This document shows, one piece after another, positions 39,001 to 50,500 of a stretch of 64,000 nt of DNA (its first letter is position 1; each line of letters opens with the position of its first letter). The translations under genes were made by a program, and so were the position numbers. The notes under the pieces are model-generated. The model had not been told where the DNA came from, did not search any database, and was given only the letters and a program-made list of their open reading frames with translations. The stretch spans positions 62,001 to 126,000 of the forward strand of contig JABVXU010000113.1 in the NCBI GenBank assembly GCA_013365365.1. The letters run 5' to 3'. Source of the DNA: Cruorifilaria tuberocauda. Lineage: Eukaryota > Nematoda > Chromadorea > Rhabditida > Onchocercidae.

Positions 39001-40700
39001 TATGAAGTTATGACTGTATATATATATGAAATTTATACAGAGCATTGAAATTTCTAATTGCGCTTTAATAACTACTGGATTTTGAGATTGAAATTATCAG
39101 TTGGTACAATTTCCCAGCCTGTTCCATCCTGTTGCGACTCGGAGGTAACAAGGTACATCTTTACAAGTTTCTAAGAAAAGCACGCAAAGCCAAGCGGCCT
39201 ATCCCTTAAAATATTCGAAGATGGATTTTGCTATCAATTACTAAAGCTTTTTAAAAGAAATTAAGGAGGTGGTTTTTTGCAACGAGTTGCAAATATCTTT
39301 TATTCACAATTTTATCCTTCCATCAGTAATCTTTTGCTACATCTTGGACATCTAATTCCCATAGCATTTTCATCTACTGTTGTGATATTTCAAATCAAAG
39401 CATCCGAATTTTGAAAAAATTAAAAAAACTTGAGTTATGAGACCTGTGTTGTATACTGATCCAAGTTCCAGGAAATTACAGTTACATGCAATGAGTGGTG
39501 ATTCTTTTTCACAGCCTGTTGGTGTAGAATTGTTGACCCAAGTCGACCACGTTGCCAATCAGGGGAGCTGTAATTTCAAAATAATTTGTTTCCTGTATAT
39601 CAATATTTAAAAGCTTTGAATACTAGAATCAGAATAAACGTCTTTAATTTTGAAAATCATCTTTCAGAATGCGAGCTTCTAACTACCATATCTGTCATTA
39701 GTTGATTTTCATGAAAAAGAGATCTTGTAAAAAAAAGACTGATTAATTGATGAATGAAGTCTAAATGAAACTGATGGCATAGTTTGTCGAATTCAGTATA
39801 TAGTCGCTATCGAACTGTGTCTCAAAATGCATTAAATTGGACAATGTTTGAAGTCCATTCAAAAAGTTAAGCTTGTCTGAATTTTGTATACTTAAGTTTC
39901 CTTACAGCATCCTTTGGAAATCCTGGCACACCGTATGACACGTTTCTGTGTGATAAAGGGGACGCGTGAAATTATGTCAATCATCAAAGATAGATTGGAT
40001 TTTAGATATACTTTTGTGCAACATGCAGCTAATATGGTAAGATTTTTTCATTAAGCCTAAATATATAGTTTTGGCGAATATATGCTTTTGCATCAACAAT
40101 AATGAGTATGGAATTATTATGGAGTTTTTGTTTGTTGCTAGACGGAAAAGCATTCTTGATAGTTGGTGCAACAATAATTTTCCATTGGTTTGATTTCAGA
40201 TGACAATTACTGGTCCTCGAAATCATATGTGTTATGTGATAACAGTTTACGAAATGATAGTAGAAGATGGCAGGAAGGTAAGATTTACAGGCAAATATTA
40301 CAGTATTTGTTATCCTGAAAAGATTTGTCATGAAATTATTTGGTCCCCATTGGCTGCTGTTGGTTGATCAGAATAATATTATATTTGATGCTTAAATGTT
40401 TTTCTAATACTTCATGATTTAAAGCTTTCTCATTTCTGGAAAGCGGATCATAATGTCCTAAAGAATTAAAATTTGACTTCTATAGTGTTCAAATTGTTAC
40501 TGAAATGATACATTACTGATTTAACGCATACAGAAGATTTTGAAGTTGTGATTTAGGTGTTGCTAGATTGCCGGCGCTCGCGTGGTGATGGAATTGAATT
40601 TAAGCGGGCATTTTTGGATTTGAAACATAAATTGAGTGATGTAATATGTGAATCAGACAATATATGGCTACAAAAGCAGGGTTTGGTAGCAGTATCTTAA
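36010..40700 (+). CDS. chk-1: DNA-damage checkpoint kinase CHK1
   Basis: Nuclear kinase activated by ATR that blocks Cdk activation. Fourteen exons: 36010-36154, 36410-36540, 36822-36948, 37181-37315, 37509-37635, 37838-37921, 38023-38108, 38424-38513, 38609-38810, 39087-39144, 39482-39569, 39897-40036, 40200-40277, 40557-40700. Product 544 residues (human 476). Seen: Gly loop GDGAFGEV, VAAK (Lys 70), [23 protein letters not shown] (Asp 168), DFG (Asp 186), [28 protein letters not shown], then a Lys/Glu-rich linker, two SQP motifs ([14 protein letters not shown]; human Ser345 context is SFSQPT), and a C-terminal KA1 domain with RMTRF and [19 protein letters not shown]. Residues 213-215 are SPQ instead of the usual APE. 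The junction of exons 11 and 12 has a second option (39541 to 39908). Start is the Met after the 35949 acceptor-like site; a Met at 35932 lies before it. Confidence 0.93.
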
Positions 40701-42483
40701 TTATGGATCTCAGCTTTTGTCGTGAAATTCTTCGTACTCGACAGACTGTTAATTTTAAATAATGAAGTTCTGATGACTACCTAATGATGATTGTTATTAT
40801 GCATATGTTGTTATTTGTTACTGTCTAGATCACTGTGTTGTGAATTTTCCGATTTTGCGTTCCTTTCTATTTTAAAAAGATAGGCTTGGCCATGAATTAT
40901 TTTACTGCTACTAGTTATTTGCATATTATAATCGAGAAATTATCACTCATCTTCTTTTACATTTCCCTCCCAGTGTTGACACATTTTACGAATTCGTCTC
41001 TATAGTATTTTCATTTTATCTCCTGACACCGTTAGTCGAAGCTCCTTTTTATCTCTTCCACTTAAAAGTTTTTTCTGTTTTTTTTCTTATAGTAAATTTT
41101 ATTAAACATACACAAAAATTATTGAATCGATAACTGCATTTCATATACATCCAACTTCTGGTTCACTTAATGTTTATCTCTTCGTTAAATACAGTCAAGT
41201 AGACCTGTGGCAATGATCTAGATATAAATGAGACAATCACTATTACATAGATATACAAAGATAATCCCATGGTGGTGCAATATCCAATATCATGTCTTGT
41301 CGACAGAAAGAGTCAATGAGAAATACGGGATCCATTTGGTGTTAATCATTCAATGACACTATTAGAATCGTACATAAGTATCAATAATACACGAACAATC
41401 ATATATTTTACATTAAAAAATAAGAAATAATGCAAAAAAATAATTCAGAAGCAATCATGATTTATATTATAAAATTTCTTCGAGTTTTCTAGCAGTCATC
41501 AATCTGATTCGTGTTATCAATTTGTATCTCACAATCTTACAATCTTTGTTACAATATAATCTCTCACAGTCTTTGTATCTCAATCTCACAAATTTTATCC
41601 ATTAAACTCATCCCTAATTATTATATTATCATATGCAAAAGATTTACTATAATAGATTTAAACACCGAAAAAAAAATGATGGAACCGTTAATAGTATATT
41701 AAAACATATGTTAGAAAATCCGAAATATCGAGAAATTTCTCAAAACTTAGTTTAAGTATTTTTGTTGTGTTCCGCCTTACATTTTTTTTCTTCATTCGTA
41801 TATAAATTCTTCAATTTCAACCCTTTATGCTCAACGTACCTATATTACGGTATTCTCTTCCCTTCTTAAGTAATTCTTATCTCAAATTCAATTACTTCCT
41901 TTGTCATTCCCATCTTTGTAGCTTTTTTCTTACACATTAATACGCCCCTTATACAATTTAAGTATCATCGCTGTTATTACCATTGTTTCTGAATAATCTA
42001 TTCGCATCTGTTTCCACGTCGTGTAATAAACACAACTTTTACTTACTGGACCACAAATCTAATGATGCCCGAAGGTGAAATTACCACAACAAACTTGGAA
42101 TCCGGTCCAATAACTTCATCCTCAAAGATCTAACTCTAACAAATTATTTGTCTGTGAATCAACCTCAAACTTCAAACTTCCACGACATATATATCGAAAT
42201 CCTTATGCAATAAATTACATTCATTCATTGCAATCTGCAAATCGAAGGATATGAAAGGAAAAATCTTAGAAAAATCATAACTACTGAAGGCTCCAATAAC
42301 TATTTGCCATCAATCTCCTGAAAAGAAAGCCGTAATGTTAGAGCATAAATTAAATTTACGTTAGACGTTATAGGCTAAACCATTGATAGAACAAAAATGA
42401 TACTAAAAGCAAATAATCACTAGATATTCATTTAAGGAAGGCACTGTCTGAAAAAAAAATGGGACTAATAAATATACATTTTA
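40701..42483. other. Intergenic: convergent 3' ends of chk-1 and the sirtuin gene
   Basis: About 1.8 kb holding two 3' UTRs. An AATAAA on the minus strand lies immediately after the sirtuin stop codon. Open frames here (for example 41511-41702) look like chance. No other feature seen. Confidence 0.5.
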
Positions 42484-45400
42484 TTATTTAGTTGGTTTTT
42501 CATCAATTGATTTGTCTAACTCAACCGATTTTGTCGCTTCGTCACTATCATTGATGCTTGTAATTGTTGCAGAAGTAGATTCGACATTTTTCTCATCTTC
42601 TTTTTCCTTTTCTTCGATTTTCTTGATTTCTGTTTCTATTAATTTTTTAAGCTCTGTCTTCCATCCCAACAATTCGGCTAATTTCCAAGCACCATCATCA
42701 GTTGTGCCTTGCCAAAATACGTCTCTAATGAAGATTACGAAATAGAATTATGTTATTTATAGCAAATGAGCAAAAAAATTGAAGCAAATTTTAAGCTTAT
42801 TTCCTCCTAAAAAAAGTATCAATCTCACTTTTGCCAACGTGTTCTATTCTAATGCACTAAAACAAACCTGTAGTTATCCTTATCGCGGTAGCATAAGCCA
42901 GAACTACTGGTAAAAGGGAATAATGAGGCCATACCGCGGCCAGCTTCTGTTAAATTGATCAATAATCGTGGCACATCATCGTTAACTTCATCAACTAATC
43001 CTGCGAAAGGATGTACGACAAGAGATGTCCCCATAATGATAAGAAGATCACATTTGGGAAAATCCTGGAAAGGGCATATTTATTAACTTTCAAGACAATT
43101 ACGGCAAATACTCAACTAATCAGCATGAAGAATAGCTTATTATTTTCGGTTTGATTTATACCAAATTTTAAGTCATCAGTTTTCACACAACTTATCTACT
43201 TCATATTTTCCAAAAGGTACTTGGAGTGAATAACTGAAAAATCGTTCAGGGAGATTTTCGCCAAAAAATACGATATCAGGCTTAACGATTCCACCACATT
43301 TATCGCAGTGTGCTACTTCGACATGTTCCACAAATACCTTATCTAAAAAGTTTCGAAAATGGATTTTTCAATCAGTTCTATACTTTCTCTTACACTTTTC
43401 GAAGAATACTCATGTAATTCTAATACCCCTTATAGTTAAAATTTTCTTTAATGCTTAAAATGGTTGGTGGAATTCATCTATTTCTTAACCAAATGATCTG
43501 ATAACACGCTAACTTCATGTTCTATTTTCAACTTTCAATCATCTCTTCGTAACTATCGGATCAAGACTTTGCAGATATGCAAGATCTATGCAAAAGCACT
43601 CACTCATTATCCAATTTAGATCAAACTTCGCACGACATGATAAACATGTGCTTGTATGATGACATCCATGCGCTGTCACCAGCTTATCTTCATTGATACC
43701 AGTCACGAATTCCAAGGAATCAATATTCTGAAAGCACACATAATTTTTTCAAAAACAGATTTGCAGAGAAAAGGATGACTTATTTCTTTTATTCCTAGAA
43801 AATTGAGTCCATTATTCGACATACAGATAGCTTTTGCACCAATAATTCTATAAGTTCATTTAGATACATCAGCTGTCCAAAAAAAAATTATCAAGTATCT
43901 TAAGCAAACTAATTGCGTTTGCATGTTCGCTTACAATGAAAACCGAAAGCATGAAATGTATATTCATTTATTTATTATTTATTCAATAAAGAGACGCTAA
44001 TATCGTTATCGTTTGACAGTTCTTGTTAATTAAAATGAAAAAATTGAAAATGAACTAAATGCAAATATATATATTAAGCATTATATTAATTTCAGGAAAA
44101 TAGTAATATAATATACCTGTGTATACCATCTTAACAGCAAGCCTTTTTCAGCCAACAGACGAATGAAATAATGACAAGGAGTAGGCTGAAAACATAGAAA
44201 TTATTTTAGATTTTTCATCTATCTTTGTACCCAATAACATCTCCTCCTATAAAGATTAATGATATTTCTTCGAATTAGTCATTTATATAACAAAAAATTT
44301 TGCAAGAATGAAAACTCCGTCTGATTTTTTCCACCTTTTCCAAAATTTCAAAATTCTTACCTTCAAATGTGATGGAAATAAATCTCTTGCTAATTTGTAG
44401 AACGGTTCAGGATGTTTCTTGAAATAAGAAATATCAAAAATGGCCATCGGATCTGGTAAATTATACTGCGAAACATTATCATATAATCCAGTACCTGAAT
44501 TTCACAAAAATTAAAATTTAATACATGTACAATCATAAATTATCATTCTTTCCTGAGATATTTAAAAATCGCTAAAAACAAGCATGAACAGTAATAAGCA
44601 AATGCAAAATAATCTGAATGGCTATGGAATGATGTCATCAAAAAACTGGATGGGATATCTTTGATTGATTGCTGAAGTAATAACTATATGCACAATAGAA
44701 TTTATAGGAAAGAAAACTGATTTTTCAAAACAGTGGTACGAAAGAAATTCCACCTGGACTTCGAAAATCTGGAACACCAGCAGATGTCGATATGCCCGCT
44801 CCTGTTAGAACAATTATATTTTTAACTTCAGGTTTAGAAATATATTCGGCGATACCCTCAATTGTTAATGACGACAACTTTTGCCTTCTATCTGAAAATA
44901 TGTTTACTATTATACTTCAGTATATGCTCCTAGATTTCAACCAACTCCTATGTGATCTAATGTCTAGAATTCGATTCTTCACCAGCTTAACTAAATTCAA
45001 GAAAACTGAAATACTCGACAGAAAGAACGACTGAACCTATTAAAATTTTGATGCATTTATACCTGCTTCAATTTAGATCGACGAAATTTGAACCTTGCAC
45101 TCATAAACATTCTATGAAAATAAACCTCCATTTATATTTACATGATTCATAATTCTGTCTTAATAATTCACCTGCTGCACTATTATAATATATATATATA
45201 TATATATACAATAACAAAACCTATTTTCACACAACAAAGGATCATATTTATTCCTTTTTGGATAAATTAAAATAATGAGTCTTTACAATATCATTTACTT
45301 TCTCCGTCTCATTTTCGCCATTTATACATATTCTAATCAAAAATATTTCCACATTAAATCAATTTCGTTTTCATGCTCTAATTTTTCCTTCATTAGACTA

Positions 45401-45629
45401 GTTTTCTTTAAATGAGTAATGAGGTAAACTTTACTCGCACAGCAAACTGCAGTTATCAAGCCATACCTTTCTTTTCTTTGATAGCTAAACCCCCTAATTT
45501 TGTCACCAATTTCTCGAAAGCACTCAAATTGATTGAATTATTATCTGTTGCTGTCGACGGTTCCACTGATGGTGAATTTTCAGGCGTATCTTTCTTTGCT
45601 GAATCGCTAGTTACTTGCTTTTCCGACAT
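42484..45629 (-). CDS. SIRT2-type NAD-dependent deacetylase (class I sirtuin)
   Basis: Sirtuins remove acyl groups from lysines using NAD; SIRT2 acts mainly in the cytosol on tubulin and other targets. Eight exons in phase: 45467-45629, 44754-44891, 44361-44494, 44117-44185, 43604-43727, 43221-43342, 42868-43064, 42484-42724. Product 395 residues (human SIRT2 389). Motifs in order: [71 protein letters not shown], catalytic AHG, zinc-binding CLSC and [58 protein letters not shown]. All catalytic, NAD and zinc residues I know of are present. Residues 1-54 are a polar Ser/Thr-rich head without an obvious mitochondrial presequence; the tail is acidic. Conservation fits SIRT2 better than SIRT3. 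C. elegans has no member of this subgroup as far as I recall. Confidence 0.93.
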
Positions 45630-47563
45630 GCTGTCTGTTGTATTGTTCTAAACAAATAGACCAACTTTAGTGATATTCTTACTAGTCAAGTGCTTTCATT
45701 AAAGTCTTACCTCGCCCAAGCTTGACCTTAGAAATTATCAAAATAAATTTAAACAATAAAGAAAATTCAGAAACTTCAATCATTCTTTACAATGGTTAGG
45801 TATCCTTCGCATGCTACAAGAATGTTTCTTGAAATGTCAATGTTATGTTGAAAAGAATTTAGAATGCGTCAAAATTTAGTTTATCCCCAAAATCTTTCTT
45901 ATCTCACATCTATATACAATCTAAATATTTTAGAAACTTTCTTCACACGTCGAGAACCTCTCTTTTCTTCTATCGATGTCATATCTTTATCGACACTTCA
46001 AGAAATGTTTTAGGCGCGTAAGCAAATAAGAAGGTCATTTCATGGCATGGTAATAGTACCTGTTTATTTGAAAAAAGTGGAGGAGAAAAGGAAATTTGTC
46101 GAAAATTTAGCAATCCAATGGTGCACACTCTGCAAAACTGCAACTGTATTGACGGCAAAGACTAAATGATTGAAATAAAGATACGATGACAGAAACAACG
46201 AAGAAAACGACCTATAGAAGGCAAAATTAATGAGACCTTTTAAACGACGTTAAACAACAGTGCGATATCTGATTTTTAAAAAACTAAAATTCCGAAAACC
46301 AGAGCAAATAACAGTTCAATTCCTGATGAACTATTAATAGAAATTTAATTACCATACATATCACAACAACTGTTTTCGTCACGGGAAATAGTAAGGTCTA
46401 TCATCAAATCTTAGCATCTCAGATTCAGTTCGTACGGACAAATGATAATGTAATTATCATGTTTCAAGAATATTGAAAAAAAAGCCGGAACCAATACAAC
46501 TATTATGCATATGGTACAGAACGTTTTCTTCAACATTTCATACGGAAATTTCACGTAATAAGAAAAACGCTTACGGTAATTCTCGTAAACTATTGCAAAA
46601 AGTTGCACACCGTACAGTTGCGTATCTGGCATTACGACAGCACATTCGGAAAGTGGAGAAACAGGTGAGCAGGAAGTACGAATGAAAAATTAAATTTTAG
46701 TTTTGATGGACCTTTTCTACTATGTGTGTGCGCCTTGCATAGTTTGCCCGAAGTTTTTTGTTTGGGAAGGATGCGTTTTTGATTCTGAACAGTAAAAAAG
46801 AATTTGAAACTTGAAAATTGAAAACTAAATTTTGAAATGAAAACTGAGGAAAAGACAGTTTAATTTTATGAATTGAGTTCAGTAATAATAATGATGAATT
46901 CAATGCAGAAAAATCTAAGAATTTTCAAGAATCCTACACAAAATCATGTTCAAGAATATAAAAATAAGAATCACCCTTTTCCAATTCTTCACCTTGAAAT
47001 TAATTACTAAAACAAAAACTGCATCACCAGCTGCTTCGTCCATCCCATTTCAATAATGAAGGATAAAATATGTGACCTTTCAAAAATTACATTTTATTTG
47101 TATAAATTTATTTCTTGAAAAATTTCACAACTTCGACAAGAACAGTGTGAATTAAACATTGCAAAGTAAATTGCAATTATAAAGTAAATTGCAAATTGTT
47201 TGAACCTATTGAACCAAAAATTTTTGCAGTTAATATAAAAACTTGCAGAATTTTTTTTGCAAAAAACTTGCAAAAGAAAGTTTAACCATGGAAAATAATC
47301 TTCTACTGGACTCAAGAATAGACAATGCAACAAAAATGAGTGAAAGAAGTACTCAATTTGTGGTCTTCTCACTTCTGATTAATTTCTCATCATATTCACT
47401 TTTTTTGAAAATTTCAAGTTGCCCAGATTGATCATGATTTACTTCAATCTCAAAAGCTTTCTTAAATAAAAATAGAAGTTTCTAGAAACTTTCAAGTAAA
47501 GTTTTCAGACGCCTTATTAAACTCAATGTTTGCATGAGATCACACAGACCAGACCCGAAATTC
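45630..47563. other. Intergenic: upstream of sirtuin gene, downstream of ndc1
   Basis: About 1.9 kb with the sirtuin promoter and the ndc1 3' UTR. An (AT)-rich microsatellite-like tract is nearby at about 45187-45209 inside the sirtuin gene. A coding-like plus-strand segment at 46449-46685 is listed separately. Confidence 0.5.
46449..46685 (+). CDS. Coding-like open frame, possibly an exon of an unrecognised small gene
   Basis: A 78-codon frame with no in-frame Met before its most coding-like part. It includes KKKPEPIQLLCIWYRTFSST, then basic helical sequence NSRKLLQKVAHRTVAYLALR and HIRKVEK. The residue mix (Arg, Gln, His, Ala, Val) differs from the noise around it. A CAG/GTGAGC donor follows QHIRKVEKQ, and a TTTCAAG acceptor-like site is near the left end, so it could be an internal exon or a terminal exon ending at the TGA. 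I do not recognise a family and found no partner exon. Confidence 0.25.
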   Translation, partial: CNYHVSRILKKKPEPIQLLCIWYRTFSSTFHTEISRNKKNAYGNSRKLLQKVAHRTVAYLALRQHIRKVEKQVSRKYE

Positions 47564-50500
47564 CTAATCCAACGACGTCAATTTCTCGAAATAGGATGCT
47601 TCTTGGACACCTAATAATTTGGATCTGAAAAGAAAAAATCAAAACTAATATTTTGAACCTTTTTTTTCGAAGAATTATTTAAAAGAAAAAATTGCCAGTA
47701 ATGAATAACATCAAGAATTACATACATTGAGCCCTCCGGAAATGTGAAGCGTATACGATTTAATGCCATAGTAGTGGAAGTTAAAAGAGGTATACACGTC
47801 TTGTTTTGCCATTCTTTATCCTGAAAAAATGATCATGTCGTCGAAATAATACTTCAATAGCACTAATTGCTGTTATTCCGTTATAAGTTGGATTTCATAA
47901 ACATGTATTAAAATGAGGAATTAAAATGAAGAATATGGTATAAAAATAGTACCACAGAGCTCTAAATTAAATTCTTCGTTCAAATCCTAATCTTGTGTAC
48001 TCAAAATCTTAGCTTTCTTCAAAAAAAAAAACCAGACTGATAGTGAATATCAGAGGAAGCAAGCATTAAGACAATGCAAATTTTGCTCATTATAATTCGC
48101 AAAAAAACAAAAGATAACATTATTCAGGCAGACACTAACCTTTTTAACGGAACGTATGTACCTTTCGAGATTACTGCAAAACTGAAGCAATACCGATAAT
48201 ATTTGATGTAAATCTTTCTGCACCACACCGAAACGATCCTCATTCAATGATATACAAATAAGTGCCGATACACCTGAGTATTAATAACTGTCAAGTTATT
48301 CACCATAACATAAATTAGATGAAAAATAGAACGAAAAACATTCACTTCTTCCTATTTTAGACGCTTCCATTTCTCGGAAAGAAGGAATGCTTATTTAATA
48401 ATGAATTTAATTTAAAAAATATCTAAAATCAACCAAATTTTTTAAAAGTATAATGGAATAGTAGCTCTGAATGATTATGCATTTTTTCAAAAAAAAGTAA
48501 TGCCAATTTATCAAGTCATAACAGATGTGAGAATAGATTACAGCTACACACTATAGTTTCGTTTCGTAGACTAGATGACGTGAATTGCTAGATTATAAAA
48601 CTCATAATTCATCCCGAATATCATCAAGTCGCATCTCTTGTTAAATTAAGAACAAATTTGTTAAGAAAAAAAGCAGAAAAAACCTTTGAAATAAACTAAC
48701 TTTCTATCGCAAGAATACCAACATAAACATCGAAGAAAGAAACAATGTGATGATTGATATGAATGAGAAATTTATCGAAAAAGCATGATAATTTATTCAC
48801 GAAACTAGCATGCGAGAAATCTGTGTTTTCTTTCCGTAAATTCTTAGGCAGGAAACGTTGCCGAACACCATCTAGAAAATGACATTTGATAAGTTAATAG
48901 CTAAAAAATTTTCAACCAGAGATCATTAATATCTTTTCTAGTTAACGGTCATTGGTATTTCTAAAAATCTTCAATCCGCAACCACTATTTTCATCTACAG
49001 CAACGATCTCGAAATAATTTATTTATAAAAATTTATGAATAAAGTATATGATCTAGTCTCCCCATCAATACTCTAATCAGACTGTCAGCAAAGAAATAAC
49101 TGAAACAATTTTACTGCAATGTGCTGCTTAGTGTGAATAATTGCTGTACCAAGTAATTAATCCGGCACCATACTAATAATTCTAGCTGTTCACCTTGTTT
49201 TTCATTTGCTGTTTTATATTTACAAGAAAAAAAACAGAAATAAAATACCTTTTTGCCATGCTATTTGACCCAAAATAACTGGCCGATTACTATCCGACGA
49301 TGGCAGTAAGGGAGTGGTCTAAATAGAGAATTAATTATTTCAATAATACTAATGTTGCACAATTTTTACTGAAATATAACAGAGAACATACGCTTTAATT
49401 GTTAAGAAGAAAACGGCCAATATACAAACAATATCTTTCAATTGGATGCATGACAATAAACATACTAATGACAATGTTAATTTGAGTTAATAAAAGAATG
49501 ATAAGATATGACAAAGAAGTATTCAACAAAGAAAGCTTACTACACTTGCAAATGTCTCCGATCGAATTCTGTTATTTTCATTTTCAAACTGCAAACTTAA
49601 ATATTGTATGTGTCGGAGACATGAAAGTCTTACAGCATTCCAGTTCCGAGGATGACCACCTGAAACCTTCGTTAATTTAATTTATTCATTAAAGTCTCAC
49701 CGTATTATTAGAAATCGATTCAAAATTGATTTTTCTCCTGTTATGATATCGTAGACAAAAAAGTTTTAAATTTTCAATTCAAATTTAATAATTCTCTATT
49801 GCAAAGACGATTCATTTCTTGCATTCCCTAGAAACTGCAACTTATGATTTCATTGTTTAATATTTATTTTTAATAAAACCGAATTGTCAAAGATAAAAAA
49901 TACCTGGCTGACTTAAGGAGAAAATAATTTGGCGACGACGGTAACATGCAGCACTTAATGATCGCAAGTCCCAAAATGCAAAAACCTGGAGAATAAAAAA
50001 AAAACAATAAAAAAGAGATGGGAAACCCTTTCTTAGTACAAATTCATTGCTTTGATAAGCTCAAAATAACCTTTACGATGCCACTGGATTCAAGAGCATT
50101 CATCAATGTTCTCTGTTCCTCCGGTGTTGGATTAAATATAGGATGAGGTGGTGGCATGGGGAACTCATAATTCTGAAAAATAGAATAAATATTGAGACTT
50201 TGCTAATGTTTATTGATTTAAATGCTTAACTAGATTTGGTATAACCGAAAAATTACCAAAAAACTACCTGAAGGACGAAGACTTTTACCAGTCCTATAGC
50301 GATATGATGTAAGAAGAAGTGAACCATTAAAAGCACCGAAGTACTGAAGTATAGAGAGATATCGAAGAGATTACGAAACAGTGACAAATTAAATAATGGT
50401 AAGCCTGAAAATATGACAGATTTTCTATATCAAATAAATGTTTTAATGCCAAAGAAAATAATTCAAACATCATCAATAATGTCAACGAAGATTTAATACA

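Noticed and set aside
42512..42745. 77-codon plus-strand Ser/Phe-rich frame
   Set aside because: Antisense of the acidic sirtuin C-terminal exon.
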